A stretch of DNA of 64,000 nucleotides from assembly GCA_030248225.1 (NCBI GenBank), contig JASANE010028665.1:1-64000 (forward strand), read 5' to 3'. Both the position numbers and the translations under genes were made by a program. Shown here piece after piece: positions 23,433 through 34,142 of this stretch (position 1 is the first letter of the stretch; each line of letters starts with the position of its first letter). A model generated the notes under the pieces. That model searched no databases and was not told where the DNA came from. It saw nothing but the letters and a program-made list of their open reading frames with translations. This DNA comes from Trileptium ribeirensis (lineage: Eukaryota > Nematoda > Enoplea > Enoplida > Thoracostomopsidae).

Positions 23433-25879
23433 AATTCTCTCTTTGGCCAGGGCAATTATTGATCGATATATGTTGTATTAATCAATAATGCAACAAATAT
23501 CAAACGCGCTTCCTCCTTAGTAATAAGTAGGAAGTGTGTTACATAGAGGAAATGCATATCGAGCGCACAAAGATATGCTTGCTTCTATGGAGCATTGGGT
23601 TCGGGGGTTACCTCCTGAAGCACCGGACCCCTCACCCTTGCCGCAACGCCCGGACAGCCTGCAAGGTGCCCCAAGTTCCTTCTAGCGGCTGACCACCTGG
23701 AGGACAAATGCCGGTCCCCCTCCCGAGGCCATAGCTACCCCCAGTGACCGTGGCTTTAGAGCATGTATATGTATATGTACAAAATGTAGTGTAATAAAGT
23801 CGCATACTCTTTTAAAGGGTCACTCAACGATTCTTTGTTACAATGTGATTTTTTGCTTATTAGAGCTATCATTAGGATAAACTGCAAAGTCATTGATAAG
23901 TTGGAGGTACGAAACTGAGCCAAAAGTCAATTATATAATTAAAAAAATATGCATCATAAGTATTTTAGCGTAACACTTGTAATAAGCAGTAATTTTAACG
24001 TCATCGATATCTATACAAAATGATTGTAACCATATACAATCTAGTACTCGCTGCAAGTCTATGAATTACGACGATTTTCTATTCAACAAGAAACGCAACA
24101 TTCAGTTTTGGAAAACAGCGTTTGTCTTCATATTCGGCCGTACTTTCCCGAAAGGTTTGGTTCATTATATTACATGAAACTTGAGTCATTATTTCTACCT
24201 ACATGCGTTTTCCGCTATCGTAAAATAATGCCCAATGAATTAGTACTATGGATGGGCACTACCACCCCGGTTACAAGGGTAATGCCTGTGGTATTCGGTT
24301 ACAACAATTGGGTACCCAGGTATTATGTATTTTGAATTGTTACTTAGAATTTGTTTTCCGCCGCCTTACCGAAATTTTTTTGCCATCTTAACTTAGACAA
24401 TATATATCCAACCCAAGTGCAAAATAACAGAAAGTAGAAGTGCCCAGTATGGCAATAGACATGATTTATAAGTAGTCCAACATCCTATCTTACACACCAG
24501 CAATTTTTATTTGGACAACAGCGCTTCTCTTAATAAGTACAATAACGAATTTTTATCAAATATATAAGCTAACGCTTAGCGTTATAAATTAAATACTTAA
24601 GTTTTATCTCTAAATCCATTATTTTTGTATATTGTTATTGTTGCCTCTGGTTTAAACGCCGTATTCAGCCAGACTATAGATTGATTTCAGCATGTAAAGC
24701 AAGATCCTACATTTGTTTGCGGATTAGCTTAAGCTTGAGTTTACGACTCTTTCCTATGTAGTTGAATCGGAGCGAGTAAAGTGAGTAGAGCTTCCACCTA
24801 TAGCTTTGCTAGCGAAATCGTAATATTGGTCCGGCTGGGGAGATCATAACTCATCACCGCACGGATGGATGAATCTTCGCAATTTTTTATTTGATCACAA
24901 ATTCAGTCTATTTGTGTTTTTTCATGAGACGGTAAACCCGCCAACCACCTTTTCCGGGTGAAAATGGGACGGAAATGGTAAAGCTACCATTTTTGGAAAT
25001 TTAGCCATCTGGGCATCGTTCTTTCGTGTCATGCATATCACGCTGGATTTTTGGCAGAGAAAAACGCAATTAACAGTCTGAATCCTCTCATCAGCAGTTA
25101 CAAACTCGTTTTTATGCAATTTTTGTACAGCAGCCGTTCTATATCTATTAGCCAAAGTTTAAAAATACCACTAAAAGTGAAAATTTCAAAATTTTTACTA
25201 ACCACAATTTTTGCTTGTTGGGATAAACTATGGGATTATAAGGTTATTCACCCCTTAATGTAGTTGGTTTCATTGTTTTAAGACCATATTAGATATGTTA
25301 TTAAAACTGCAGAACGGAGTCCTACCAAAATTTAGTACATTTTGGCACCAAAAATAGTGAAATTTCACCATTTTTCCAATATAAATGTACGTAGATCAAT
25401 CGAAGATGTCTATAGGTTTTGGGGGTTGCTAAATGCGATAAAAGCAATTGTATTTACATGATATGCATAATGTAAGGCAAATATTAGGGGGTTTACTGCG
25501 TAAAAATCACTCTTAAAATTATAGTTTTTCTTAAATTTTGTGATTTATAAACTTCAAAATTTTGTGGTTTTGATCATTGGAAGAAGAAATAGTTTTTTTG
25601 ATATATGACTAAAAGCGCTGCTATAGAAGTATTGTCGGTGATTATTACTATTATTATTACTATCACGCGACTTTAAGCGTGTTTAGGGACTTGAAAGTGG
25701 AATGACAAAATGGTTAATAATCGCCGAGTAGCCACACTAGCTCCTTTTACACTTTTCATTCGCTTAGCGAGTTACTAGTTATCACAGTCACACCAAGTGT
25801 TACACAGTAGTAAAATTGACTTGGACGTTGTAACTACATGAACGGTGAGATTGGTAAATGCACTACTGCTTTCGCTATT
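23433..25879. other. Intergenic, with a GC-rich repeat patch
   Basis: About 23590-23750 is a GC-rich patch (CCTCCTGAAGCACCGGACCCC, CTCCCGAGGCC) akin to the dispersed mosaic family. The remainder is AT-rich with no recognised gene. Confidence 0.4.
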
Positions 25880-26312
25880 TTTTTCCGAATACCGAACCTT
25901 ATTTACGGTTTTTTACAGTCTAAAAACTTTTGTTACTCTGTGCTTGAGGAAGTACTTATATCGTGTTTCCAACTCGTCTATACTTATCGTGAAAAAGCAC
26001 CCAACCTGTTGTAACCGATACATTTGTATAATGGTACCTTTAACTTTTCTACTTACGAATTCTTCTTAGCGTATGGCTACATAGCTCAGTCTCGACAGAG
26101 CATTTCTGCAACGGAGCTACCATTTTTTAGCCACCATGCGCATGTCAGTACGCATTTCTGTAAGTTAGTCCGGAGGAAACAATTTTTTTAGTTCAATACC
26201 ATCACAAAAACAAATCATATTTACAGATTTGGGTATCTAATTTGAACATCGCACATACAGCAAATATGAGTAGAAGCTGCGCTTACGAGAACTACCAAAG
26301 TTAGTGTCGGGT
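25880..26312 (+). repeat. Dispersed repeat, copy B (upstream of the phosphatase gene)
   Basis: Direct-orientation relative of 115-512, sharing GCGTATGGCTACATAGC, CCACCATG.GCATGTCAG, ACAGATTTGGGTATCTAATT and GAGAACTACCAAAG in order. It ends about 70 bp before ATG 26385, so it may overlap the promoter or an upstream intron of the phosphatase gene. Confidence 0.6.
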
Positions 26313-26384
26313 GCCAGGGTACGCGCGTAGCGATTTATTACCCGATTCCCATGCCTAATTTATACATGTTAAAGTTTTTGGACA

Positions 26385-28655
26385 ATGTCTGCACTTTTTT
26401 CATTTCAGACTTCATCGCAGGATATGAATGCGACAACACACTATCGAAAGTCTTCTCCACTCAGTGTACGGAGTGAGAATCCATCTGTCAAATGGAGAAA
26501 CGTAACGGCTGAAAATGTCTCGAGTCGTCCCGATAAAAGTCACATGAAGCGCTACTCTTACGCCGCTGCAGCACTTGCGTATAGTACTTCACGAATAAGC
26601 CTGCAGTCACAAGATACCAAAAGCAATATTAATGCAATTCCATGGTTATATCCATACACTACACCGTTGCCAAGGCGAAGCATACCTCAGGTAATGCACA
26701 GACATATGCGAATGACTGTTGATGGAGCAAATACTTTGCCAAAACCCGCAACCACATTCTTAAAGTCTAGAATACAAGATCCATGTGCTGTCAAAAAGTT
26801 GCGCCTGCTCATCGGAAGGCTTTTGCAGGCTGAGCGCGGTCGCCAAACTAAGCTCAAAAAACGACCTACAGGCAAACGTAAAATGACGCCGGCCCACTCT
26901 GAATACCGCCGGTCGGGCCATAGTGTATGGTATTATCCAGTTGAGCTTGGCGCAACAATGGCTGTTGCTAGCGGAGTCGACGTTAAAGACACTGGACAAA
27001 ATCAATTTGGTAACTCAGTCATAAGTCAACAAACTAAAAACAATTTCAATAACATGAATAAATGCCAAAACTTGCGTACAACTTCGAGGTTAGCTACGAA
27101 AACTGATACTGACGTAAGTAAGTCTAGCCAATTCCAGCGTGAAAATGAGGGTTTTGAGATTAGTGATGCTTCAGTCAGCACAAAGAGAGCCAGTAATGGC
27201 AGCGATTGTAACAATAATAATCGTGTTGCTACCGGGATTTTGCGCGTGGCTGACGTTGCGCTACTACATAATAAGACGATGTCGTTTCATTATAAGAAGC
27301 CATCGTTATACCGCCGATCAGCAAGCCATGACGGAAATGTAAACAGAAAAAATAATAAGCTTATTCATTCATTCATATGCTGTGTTGGTGGATGTAAAAA
27401 AACTCAAACTTCTCACAATCTACGGAGTTCATCTCGAGACACATTGCACAGGTCGCAGTGGAGTCGCCATATGACATCTCAGCGCGGCGACGATTTTAGT
27501 TATCACAAACCAGTTGCCAGAATATCGGCTACCGAATCTCCGACACTTACTACGCTGACCAAGCATGACAGGATGTCGGTGTCTGACGAAAAAATTCCGC
27601 CAGAACAGTCGTTTATGGAATCCATAATTTGGGGAGAACGCCGCTCGAAATTTGAATTAAGCAGTGATAGTACCGGTGAGATACGTCTCACTCCTAATCG
27701 TCATGATCTATCTTGTACTGTGAATACCCAGTCAAATAATGATAATACGGCCAGTGTGAATCTATGTGGCATTACAAATAAAGAAGAAACTCATCAAACA
27801 CGTCAATATTACGGAAGAACAGTAGCAGCACATAAACTTCCTGTAATCAACACGGCAGCTGAAAGTGCTTATGTGCCAGATAGAAAAACTGTCCTTGGTG
27901 TTCCAAAAAGAATGACATCAAGCCAGAAGCGGTTGCTGCAACTATATCAGCATTCAACGGTGCCTGGAATACGGCTTCCGTCACCTAATTTGCTGTCTAC
28001 ACTTAATAGTGGCAAGCAATATATCTTACCGCCTCTGGACGACGTAGCGAAATATTCGTCATCAAATAACAATTATAATTGTCTTATCGTTGATCTTGAC
28101 GAAACTTTGGTTCATTCGTCGTTTAAACCACCGGAAACGTCAAACTTTGACTTTTCGATTCCTATCGAAATCGACGGTATTACACAAACAGTGTACGTGC
28201 TTATTCGGCCGTACACCGAATTGTTTCTGTCAACGGTATCGACAAGTTTTGAAACTGTTCTATTCACAGCATCACTTGCCAAATATGCAGATCCTGTTGC
28301 GGATTATTTGGACAAGCGAACACGTGCTTGGTTTTCAAGCACCGAATGTGCCGAGTCGACAAAACCAGCCAGCGCCTTGCCGAGTGGTGATATTTTTGCC
28401 GCCCGTCTGTTTCGTCAACATTGTGTATATTATCGCGGATCGTACGTTAAAGATCTGGCCAAATTGGGTCGTAATTTGAGGCGGGTGATCATTATCGATA
28501 ATTCACCTGCATCATTTGCTTTTAATCCACAGAACGCGCTCCCGGTGCAATCGTGGTTTGGCGATGCCGAAGATACCGAATTGCGTGATATATTGCCTTT
28601 TTTGAAGACATTGGCAATGTCATCTGACGTTTGCGCAACGCTTCAAAACAAATGA
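26385..28655 (+). CDS. SCP/FCP-type HAD phosphatase (CTD small phosphatase-like) with long N-terminus
   Basis: A 756-codon uninterrupted frame. The C-terminal ~190 residues are a CTDSP/SCP catalytic domain: the nucleophile motif DLDETLVHSSFKP begins at D570 (second Asp D572), followed by EIDGITQTVYVLIRPYTELF, FETVLFTASLAKYADPVADY, YVKDLAKLGRNLRRV and IIIDNSPASFAFNP, then SWFGDAEDTELRDILPFL. All core HAD residues appear intact. Relatives dephosphorylate serines in the RNA polymerase II CTD or in signalling proteins. Residues 1-565 are basic and S/T/N-rich with no recognised domain; human SCPs have only about 100 residues there. A Ser/Thr-rich insert of about 23 residues sits between DYLDK and the F..RLFR motif. 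A good acceptor (TTTTTTCATTTCAG, ending 26408) lies just inside the frame, so the true coding exon may start there, with an upstream exon or with ATG 26424. Confidence 0.88.
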   Translation: MSALFSFQTSSQDMNATTHYRKSSPLSVRSENPSVKWRNVTAENVSSRPDKSHMKRYSYAAAALAYSTSRISLQSQDTKSNINAIPWLYPYTTPLPRRSIPQVMHRHMRMTVDGANTLPKPATTFLKSRIQDPCAVKKLRLLIGRLLQAERGRQTKLKKRPTGKRKMTPAHSEYRRSGHSVWYYPVELGATMAVASGVDVKDTGQNQFGNSVISQQTKNNFNNMNKCQNLRTTSRLATKTDTDVSKSSQFQRENEGFEISDASVSTKRASNGSDCNNNNRVATGILRVADVALLHNKTMSFHYKKPSLYRRSASHDGNVNRKNNKLIHSFICCVGGCKKTQTSHNLRSSSRDTLHRSQWSRHMTSQRGDDFSYHKPVARISATESPTLTTLTKHDRMSVSDEKIPPEQSFMESIIWGERRSKFELSSDSTGEIRLTPNRHDLSCTVNTQSNNDNTASVNLCGITNKEETHQTRQYYGRTVAAHKLPVINTAAESAYVPDRKTVLGVPKRMTSSQKRLLQLYQHSTVPGIRLPSPNLLSTLNSGKQYILPPLDDVAKYSSSNNNYNCLIVDLDETLVHSSFKPPETSNFDFSIPIEIDGITQTVYVLIRPYTELFLSTVSTSFETVLFTASLAKYADPVADYLDKRTRAWFSSTECAESTKPASALPSGDIFAARLFRQHCVYYRGSYVKDLAKLGRNLRRVIIIDNSPASFAFNPQNALPVQSWFGDAEDTELRDILPFLKTLAMSSDVCATLQNK

Positions 28656-29225
28656 ATTTTATAGCTTATGTCAGTTACAGCTGTATCTACGTTTGAAACC
28701 TGAGCGATCTACCAACTTCATTCAGATACACAGTTATGTTTCAGCGTTTAAAACAGGGTAAATCATATGTAAAGCATTGTTCTGCAGAGATTAACATTTG
28801 TTGTGTCCTACGCCTTATAGATAAATGTATCCTGATTTAGTTTCGTAACAGGAACTGTTCAGCAAGAAATATCAAATCTAATTCTTTGGTTGAAAATATA
28901 AATAGGTCGACAACATAATAAACGCATACCTAAATGCGTCATTTACCTTATGTTGTGTGCGCTAAGGCCGGATTTTGTTACAGCTGACAGTGACCTTAAA
29001 GCCAGGCCTACGTAACCCGAATCGACTATTGTGGTGTTTTCTAGCCCCACCAGGCCCTGTTAAAACCTTATTTAAATAGCCAAACTTCACTGTAAAATTG
29101 TCACGGGGGCCAAACTTTGCTCTATGCACAACATATATATTATTCTTTCCCTATATTAAATGAAAACATTAGTAAATCGCTCAGAAACCTGTAGTCAAGA
29201 CTAGTATCACACAAATTTTATGCCA
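28656..29225. other. 3' flank of the phosphatase gene, no further gene
   Basis: Contains the likely 3'UTR up to the AATAAA at 28917, then AT-rich intergenic sequence with no recognised gene. Confidence 0.4.
28917..28922 (+). promoter_or_regulatory. Poly(A) signal AATAAA of the phosphatase gene
   Basis: Canonical hexamer about 262 bp downstream of the TGA at 28653-28655; the nearest AATAAA on this strand after the stop that I can see. Confidence 0.45.
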
Positions 29226-29300
29226 TGTTCACGTTATAATTTCACCACTGTTTGAAATTTTTGTCTCCAGCAACGGCCACTGTACCGTTTAAACAGTAAC
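29226..29300. mobile_element. Solo end of the GTTCACGTTATAAT MITE family
   Basis: TGTTCACGTTATAATTTCAC followed by CACTGTTTGAAATTTTTGTC matches the left end of the element at 30783 over about 40 bp. No partner end is found nearby, so this is a truncated copy. Confidence 0.5.
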
Positions 29301-29479
29301 AGTCACATTCATACTGTATAACAAAATCTGAGGACGTGTGTCACTCTCCCGTTCTGCTGCATTTTACTAGTAGAGTATCACAAATAGCTAATCCGATGGT
29401 CAATAATAATTTCGCCATCCGATGGTATGGCGGGCGCCGTATGTAGTTTACAGGATACGGTTTACACCATACATGGTCA

Positions 29480-29740
29480 TAGGAGGGAGTGTGGTGCACT
29501 TGACGTTCGGACCAACCCCAGCACCCCCTTCCACTCTCGATGCCTCTCCTACATCCCCCGATGGCTCGGCTACCCTTCCCCGCGCCCCCGACAAGCTGTC
29601 CGACCCTGGCGGCGCCGCCACACCTCCCGCTTACATCACCTACCATCCCACTCCTGATAGGCCAATGGCTTATCCCCCCACGAGGACCTGGCTACTTCCG
29701 CTCTCTTGTACTTCGGACCTCGATCACGTATGGTTAACGC
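29480..29740. repeat. GC-rich mosaic repeat
   Basis: CpG-rich block with CCCCGATGGCTCGGCTACC and ending ACTTCGGACCTCG, the same ending as at 6480 and 57420. Open frames here reflect base composition. Confidence 0.45.
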
Positions 29741-29929
29741 CATTATTTTCTAATCTCTAAATTAAGTTTTAAGAAATTTATTTTCAGCGTTTTGCAATAT
29801 TTTTAAAAAATTTTAAGCGGGTATCAAGCTAGCAAAATGTTAGCGACGAAGCGTTTATCTGTTATTTTAAGAGCCTATATTTCTAAAGATCTACAACATA
29901 ACCGAGTTTCATTTATATGCAAACTTGCT

Positions 29930-30530
29930 TATGGGGAAGGCAAGGGATTATCCCCCGCAACTCGGACCCTGCCAGAGCGAGCGCTAATTCCTCGACAGTA
30001 GCCCGACCCCGTTGGTGCTCCGCATCTTCCGCTCTCCTACCCTACTTGTAAAATGTCAAGGGAGCATAGGCAAAAATTCGAGAAAAATTGACATAAAAAT
30101 TAAGAAAATTTTGAGTTACAGCAATTTCGAACAAGTATCTCCTCTGACGACCTTCCCCCGCCGACCGGCTGATGACTCATGGAGGCTGCAGGTCTCTTCC
30201 CGAAGGACACGCTATTCTCTGAGATTTTGGACCTCGTGCATGGATGATCTACAAGTCTCCTTTTGTAGATCTTTAGAATCATATTGGCATTCCTAAATCA
30301 AAATTTAACAAACCTATACATGCTTATAGGGAAATTATTCTCGCTCCCGCTCGACAAGAAGCGCCGATATGCTCGCCACTCTGGAGCCTTAGGCGAAAAC
30401 TAGCAAACATTACAAAAATTCTGAGTCCCTAACAATTTCGAAAATTTATCCCGCTGACCTGCTAACGCCCATGGGGGAGAACGACGCACCGGCTACTTCC
30501 TGGGACTTCAAATATACATATATACGAACA
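29930..30530. repeat. Several adjoining units of the GC/AT mosaic repeat
   Basis: At least two units share the order AATTTCGAA(A/C)A(A/T)(G/T)TAT, a GC-rich patch beginning near CTGACC or CTGACGACC, CCGGCTA or CCGGCTG, and a closing GGACTTC or GGACCTCGTGC. This is the clearest place to derive a consensus for the family. Confidence 0.4.
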
Positions 30531-30782
30531 AACCTTAAAAGGAATTTCGGAAACAATTTAAATCTTCTTTAGCAAAGGTTGCTATCAAAACAGAATGCTA
30601 GGCCTATGCCGACAGGTACGAACGTGCATGTCGGGCTAGGCTGTGTTCCGCATCTTTGAAGGGCCGTAATTGATCCCGCCAAAGCGGGCCGGATTTGACT
30701 ATGTGACAGAATCCGGCACTGGTTGCACACATCCTAAGGTAAGTGACGCAATGTACCAAAAAGAAATTGCAAGGGACTTGTG

Positions 30783-31284
30783 GCGGCGTTCACGTTATAA
30801 TGTCACCGCTATTTGGGACTTTTGTCCACCTGTAGTCGCGACCCAACGGTATAGACAGTCAGGGTGACACCCATACTATAAATCGATTGCCGAGGGTGTA
30901 TCACACACACCTACCTACTACATTTTTTGACAGTGTCGTACACACCCTTAGCTACTAATTTGGCGCGAATTAACTATAACGGACACCGTCTGTAGCTAAT
31001 GCGGTTTATTAGTCAACTATTCTGTGTAGTTTTTTTCTAAATATATGATATCTGTATGTAACCCATATGACAATTGCGCAAATAATTCCGAACACTGTCA
31101 ATAACACTCTCAGAAGACACTGTGCCTGACACTGTCGAGAACTGATAATACGCGTAACAAGCTACCTTTGAAAAAATTTATTAAAAACATGAGGGTGTCT
31201 AATACACCCTGTTGTCAACAGTGTGCCTGACTGTGTGGCGTACATAGGTTCTAAACGTTGGGGACATTATAACGTGAACGCCGC
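30783..31284. mobile_element. MITE with TIR GCGGCGTTCACGTTATAATG
   Basis: The left end GCGGCGTTCACGTTATAATG and the inverted right end are identical over about 22 bp; the pairing extends weakly outward through TTGTG. The element is about 500 bp, non-coding, and contains internal phrases GGGTGT..CACAC and GACAGTGTC/GACACTGTC in both orientations. No convincing target duplication is visible. A truncated relative lies at 29226. Confidence 0.75.
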
Positions 31285-31905
31285 ACACAAAACGTTTTAG
31301 GAATTAAATTTGTGCATTTTAATATAACTATAATTCGAAGCCAGGGTCCATGCTTTTTTGGTTAAGCGATGGTATAAAATCCGTATCTGTGCCCCGCTTG
31401 GTTTATGAGTCCGTTACGATGACCTAAATTTTTTTAATTACTAGGGTTTTTAGATAACAAGCAAAAACCAAAATGTGAAACTTGTAATAGTTTGTATAGC
31501 TGGACAGTTAACAATATATCGACCTACTTCTATTTATGTTAAAAAAACTCAAACACTGTACGAACGGTGCGATGCATTTTTTCTTTAATTTGTTGAAAAA
31601 ATGAAAGAATTTCAGGCCGGGTTTCCAGTAAAAGAGCATTTGCTGACTACCGAGTATATTATAAAAAGCTGTATGTTCAAATGTGTGCTAGTTTGGGTCA
31701 TTGTTTCATCTTTATGAGGAGACTAAATTGAGCGGCATTATGACGGATTGATTCGACGTGGGAAGTGTCCACTCAATCAGGACGTTATCTATTCTTGTAT
31801 GTATGTATAACACTGTAAATTTCTTATATTGATAATCTAATACATGGTTTTTTTGGTCAAAAACATGGTTTTTGACCACGATTTTTAAAAATGACCAGCA
31901 TATCG
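31285..31905. other. Intergenic, nothing recognised
   Basis: AT-rich sequence between the MITE and the hAT element. No gene, array or clear inverted repeat is evident. Confidence 0.4.
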
Positions 31906-32309
31906 CAGTGGCGAACCCAGGATTTTCGTTTGGAGGGGGTCCGGGTGTGAACAATGTTAACGGGAATAAAATTCATTGTTGAGCGAACAAGGGCTAAATT
32001 GAGAGGGAGGGTCGATGCTCGTATTTCGCAAACCCGCTTTGCTATAGGGCTTCCCGTGGGCTGTAATTTGTAGTTAAAAGGCGATATGTGGATAAAGTAA
32101 AAAGTGGGCAATATGTAATAAAATTAAACGAAATTAAAGGATTCATCTCCTTGTAGACGCTGAATTGCTGACACATGTGAATTTGCAAATTTTGCAATTT
32201 TAGTTAGTTTTATGAAAATTACATTTTTGAAAGAATTTTTGACCTGGTTCCAATTCAAGCTCCTGTTTGCCGGGTTGAAATTACACACATTATCTATCTA
32301 TGTATGCAT

Positions 32310-33538
32310 TTATATCATAAAATCAAGGCGCCTGCTTCCTTTTGACAGTTCATCTATCACTTGATCAACAGGCAATTCGATTGCCCAATCTCGATTCATT
32401 GTCATATGAGCAAGTCCGCATAGCCGATCGGTCCCCATGGTAGATCGCAAATACGATTTGATGCGGCCGTGCGTAGAGAACGATCGTTCAGAAGTAGCAG
32501 TTGTAACGGGTAAAGTAGCAAAAATTCGTAGAAGTATGTTAATATTTGGATAAAATGAATGCTGTAGTATTTAGCACGTTGAATTTCAGCGACAAGTTTT
32601 CGGCGCATAATACTTTCGATCGAAGATATAATAGCATTCTGTGACTTCCAGCTGATATATGTAGCATTTTTCGCTGCTGTTTCAATGTGGTTCTTCAAGG
32701 CAATATCGCCAGATTTGATCCGAAATCGCAGTAGGGCCCTGAATACGCCATCATTAGAAAAAGGCTCTTCAATATCAAGACCGCCATAATCTCGATGACC
32801 ACGCAGCGAAAGCTCCTGCTTGCCACAAAAAAGCACTGTCTCTATAATTGGTTTCAATCTGGCTCGGTTGGCTTCTATTTTTGCTTGTCTCCCTGCGTCC
32901 ACAGCTGATGCAATGTCCAATTGTTGGTTACTCATCACACGACAGAAGTTAGCACTTCGCTCAGTGGAGTACTGGTGATAATCTTTCTTCTCGTGATTTT
33001 CCAATATTTCAATGGCTTTCTTGAAATTAGTAAGTGGTGCGGCAACAAGGGAACCTAGTGGTGTGGACGAAGATTTCCCGGCGAAAGCAGGGGCAAACAC
33101 CACACAGTGCTTGCATAGCCCACCGTTATGCAACTTGCTATAAGCTAGCCACGGGAATTTTTCCAACCATGAATTTTGGAAAGTCAACATTTTGACCTTA
33201 TCTGCCTTTTCGCGTTTTAGTGCACGAGGCGGAAAATTAAAACACGGATCTGGTTTCCACGTAGCTGTGAGAAATTCGTATTTTTGTGCATCCGATAGTG
33301 TCCCATTGTAATTTCCGATGTCTAATTGATTTACGCTGTCAACATGTGCAACAGGACCCTGGTCTGTTGGTTTTGACGCTTTGGCTGCCATGGTTGTGTC
33401 ATCCGAACGACAGACTGCAGCTGTTTGCGGTACATGTGAAGTTTCGCCAGAAGTACTAGTTGTTGACTCTATATTGTCGCCAGAATCAGTTTGTCTCTGA
33501 TTTTTCCGCTGTCGGTCGAAGTATTCGCGCAAAGACAT
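32310..33538 (-). pseudogene. hAT transposase (ZMYM1-like), catalytic core deleted and frameshifted
   Basis: From ATG 33538 the frame encodes MSLREYFDRQRK and a charged N-terminus. A TTF-type zinc-finger region follows, with FQNSWLEKFPWLAYSKL and GLCKHCVVFAP. The start of DUF4371 comes next, with GHRDYGG, SGDIALKNHIETA and a break just after AKYYSI, where LADE... would be expected. Immediately afterwards, in another frame, comes the hAT C-terminal dimerisation domain (LPVTTATSERSFS, LRSTMGTDRLCGLAHMTMNR, ending at 32310). About half of a normal hAT transposase, including catalytic residues, is missing. About 320 codons of the N-terminal half remain open without a stop, so a truncated zinc-finger protein could in principle be made. 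Confidence 0.8.
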
Positions 33539-33655
33539 TGGTACAGCAATTATGAAAATATGCCTATTAAACAGAATGCTAAAAAGAAAAAAACAACAGT
33601 TACACTGGAACACTTCTGTTACACTTCTACTAAGGAGATACTAAATCTAAGTTAA

Positions 33656-33895
33656 TGCATGAGTAAACTTAAGGTGCGACCCTTACCATCCTGTTTTGAC
33701 ACCATGTACAAATGTTGTTAGAGAACAAAACTCGGATTTCAATAGCCGTTTCTAATTTCGACATTTTTGTGTTCCATAACGCGGTTAGCGAATGCAATTC
33801 GGCTGCTGTACTTTAAAGCCAAGCGAACAATGGAATCGTATTTCGATTTGACAAAAGAGGATGGTAAAGGTCGCAGCTTAAGTTTACTCATGCAT
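33656..33895. repeat. Inverted repeat inside the hAT element
   Basis: GCATGAGTAAACTTAAGGTG at 33658 is matched in inverse orientation by CTTAAGTTTACTCATGC ending near 33894, and the pairing continues through GCGACC(C/T)TTACCATCCT. Arms are about 45 bp around a ~150-bp loop. Confidence 0.7.
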
Positions 33896-34142
33896 AAATT
33901 CATAATTTTATCTGAAACGAATGTGCAAATAAGGGGGCTCATACATTGCTAACATTGTGACCAGCAAATCATTCATTTGGTTTTATTTGGCCATTTTTTG
34001 GGGATGGGGGTAAATTTATGCCCTTATTTTGCACTGATAGCTGTAATATCGGTTACCTACTTTAATTTTCTGCATGATTTTACTATCTCGAACATGGGTT
34101 TGGGCGGCTAGGCCCCCTGCCCCCCCCTTGGTTACGCCACTG

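Larger units (their letters stand above)
31906..34142 (-). mobile_element. hAT-superfamily element, internally deleted
   Basis: The left end CAGTGGCGAACCCAGGATTT and the inverted right end CAGTGGCGTAACCAAGG are the CAGTGGCG-type TIRs typical of animal hAT elements, both followed inward by G-rich runs. The ~2.2 kb element encodes on the minus strand the N-terminal half of a transposase fused, out of frame, to the C-terminal dimerisation domain. The 8-bp flanks GCATATCG and TGCTCAAC do not match, so the target duplication has decayed or the ends belong to different copies. The element also contains a snapback at 33656-33895. Confidence 0.7.

Noticed and set aside
26085..26130. TAGCTCAGTC..GAC.AGAGCA resembling a tRNA D-arm (A box)
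   Set aside because: No B box or cloverleaf follows, and copy A of the repeat lacks the resemblance.
29341..29760. Overlapping open frames on both strands
   Set aside because: Same GC-rich mosaic repeat; proline-rich translations without domain signal.
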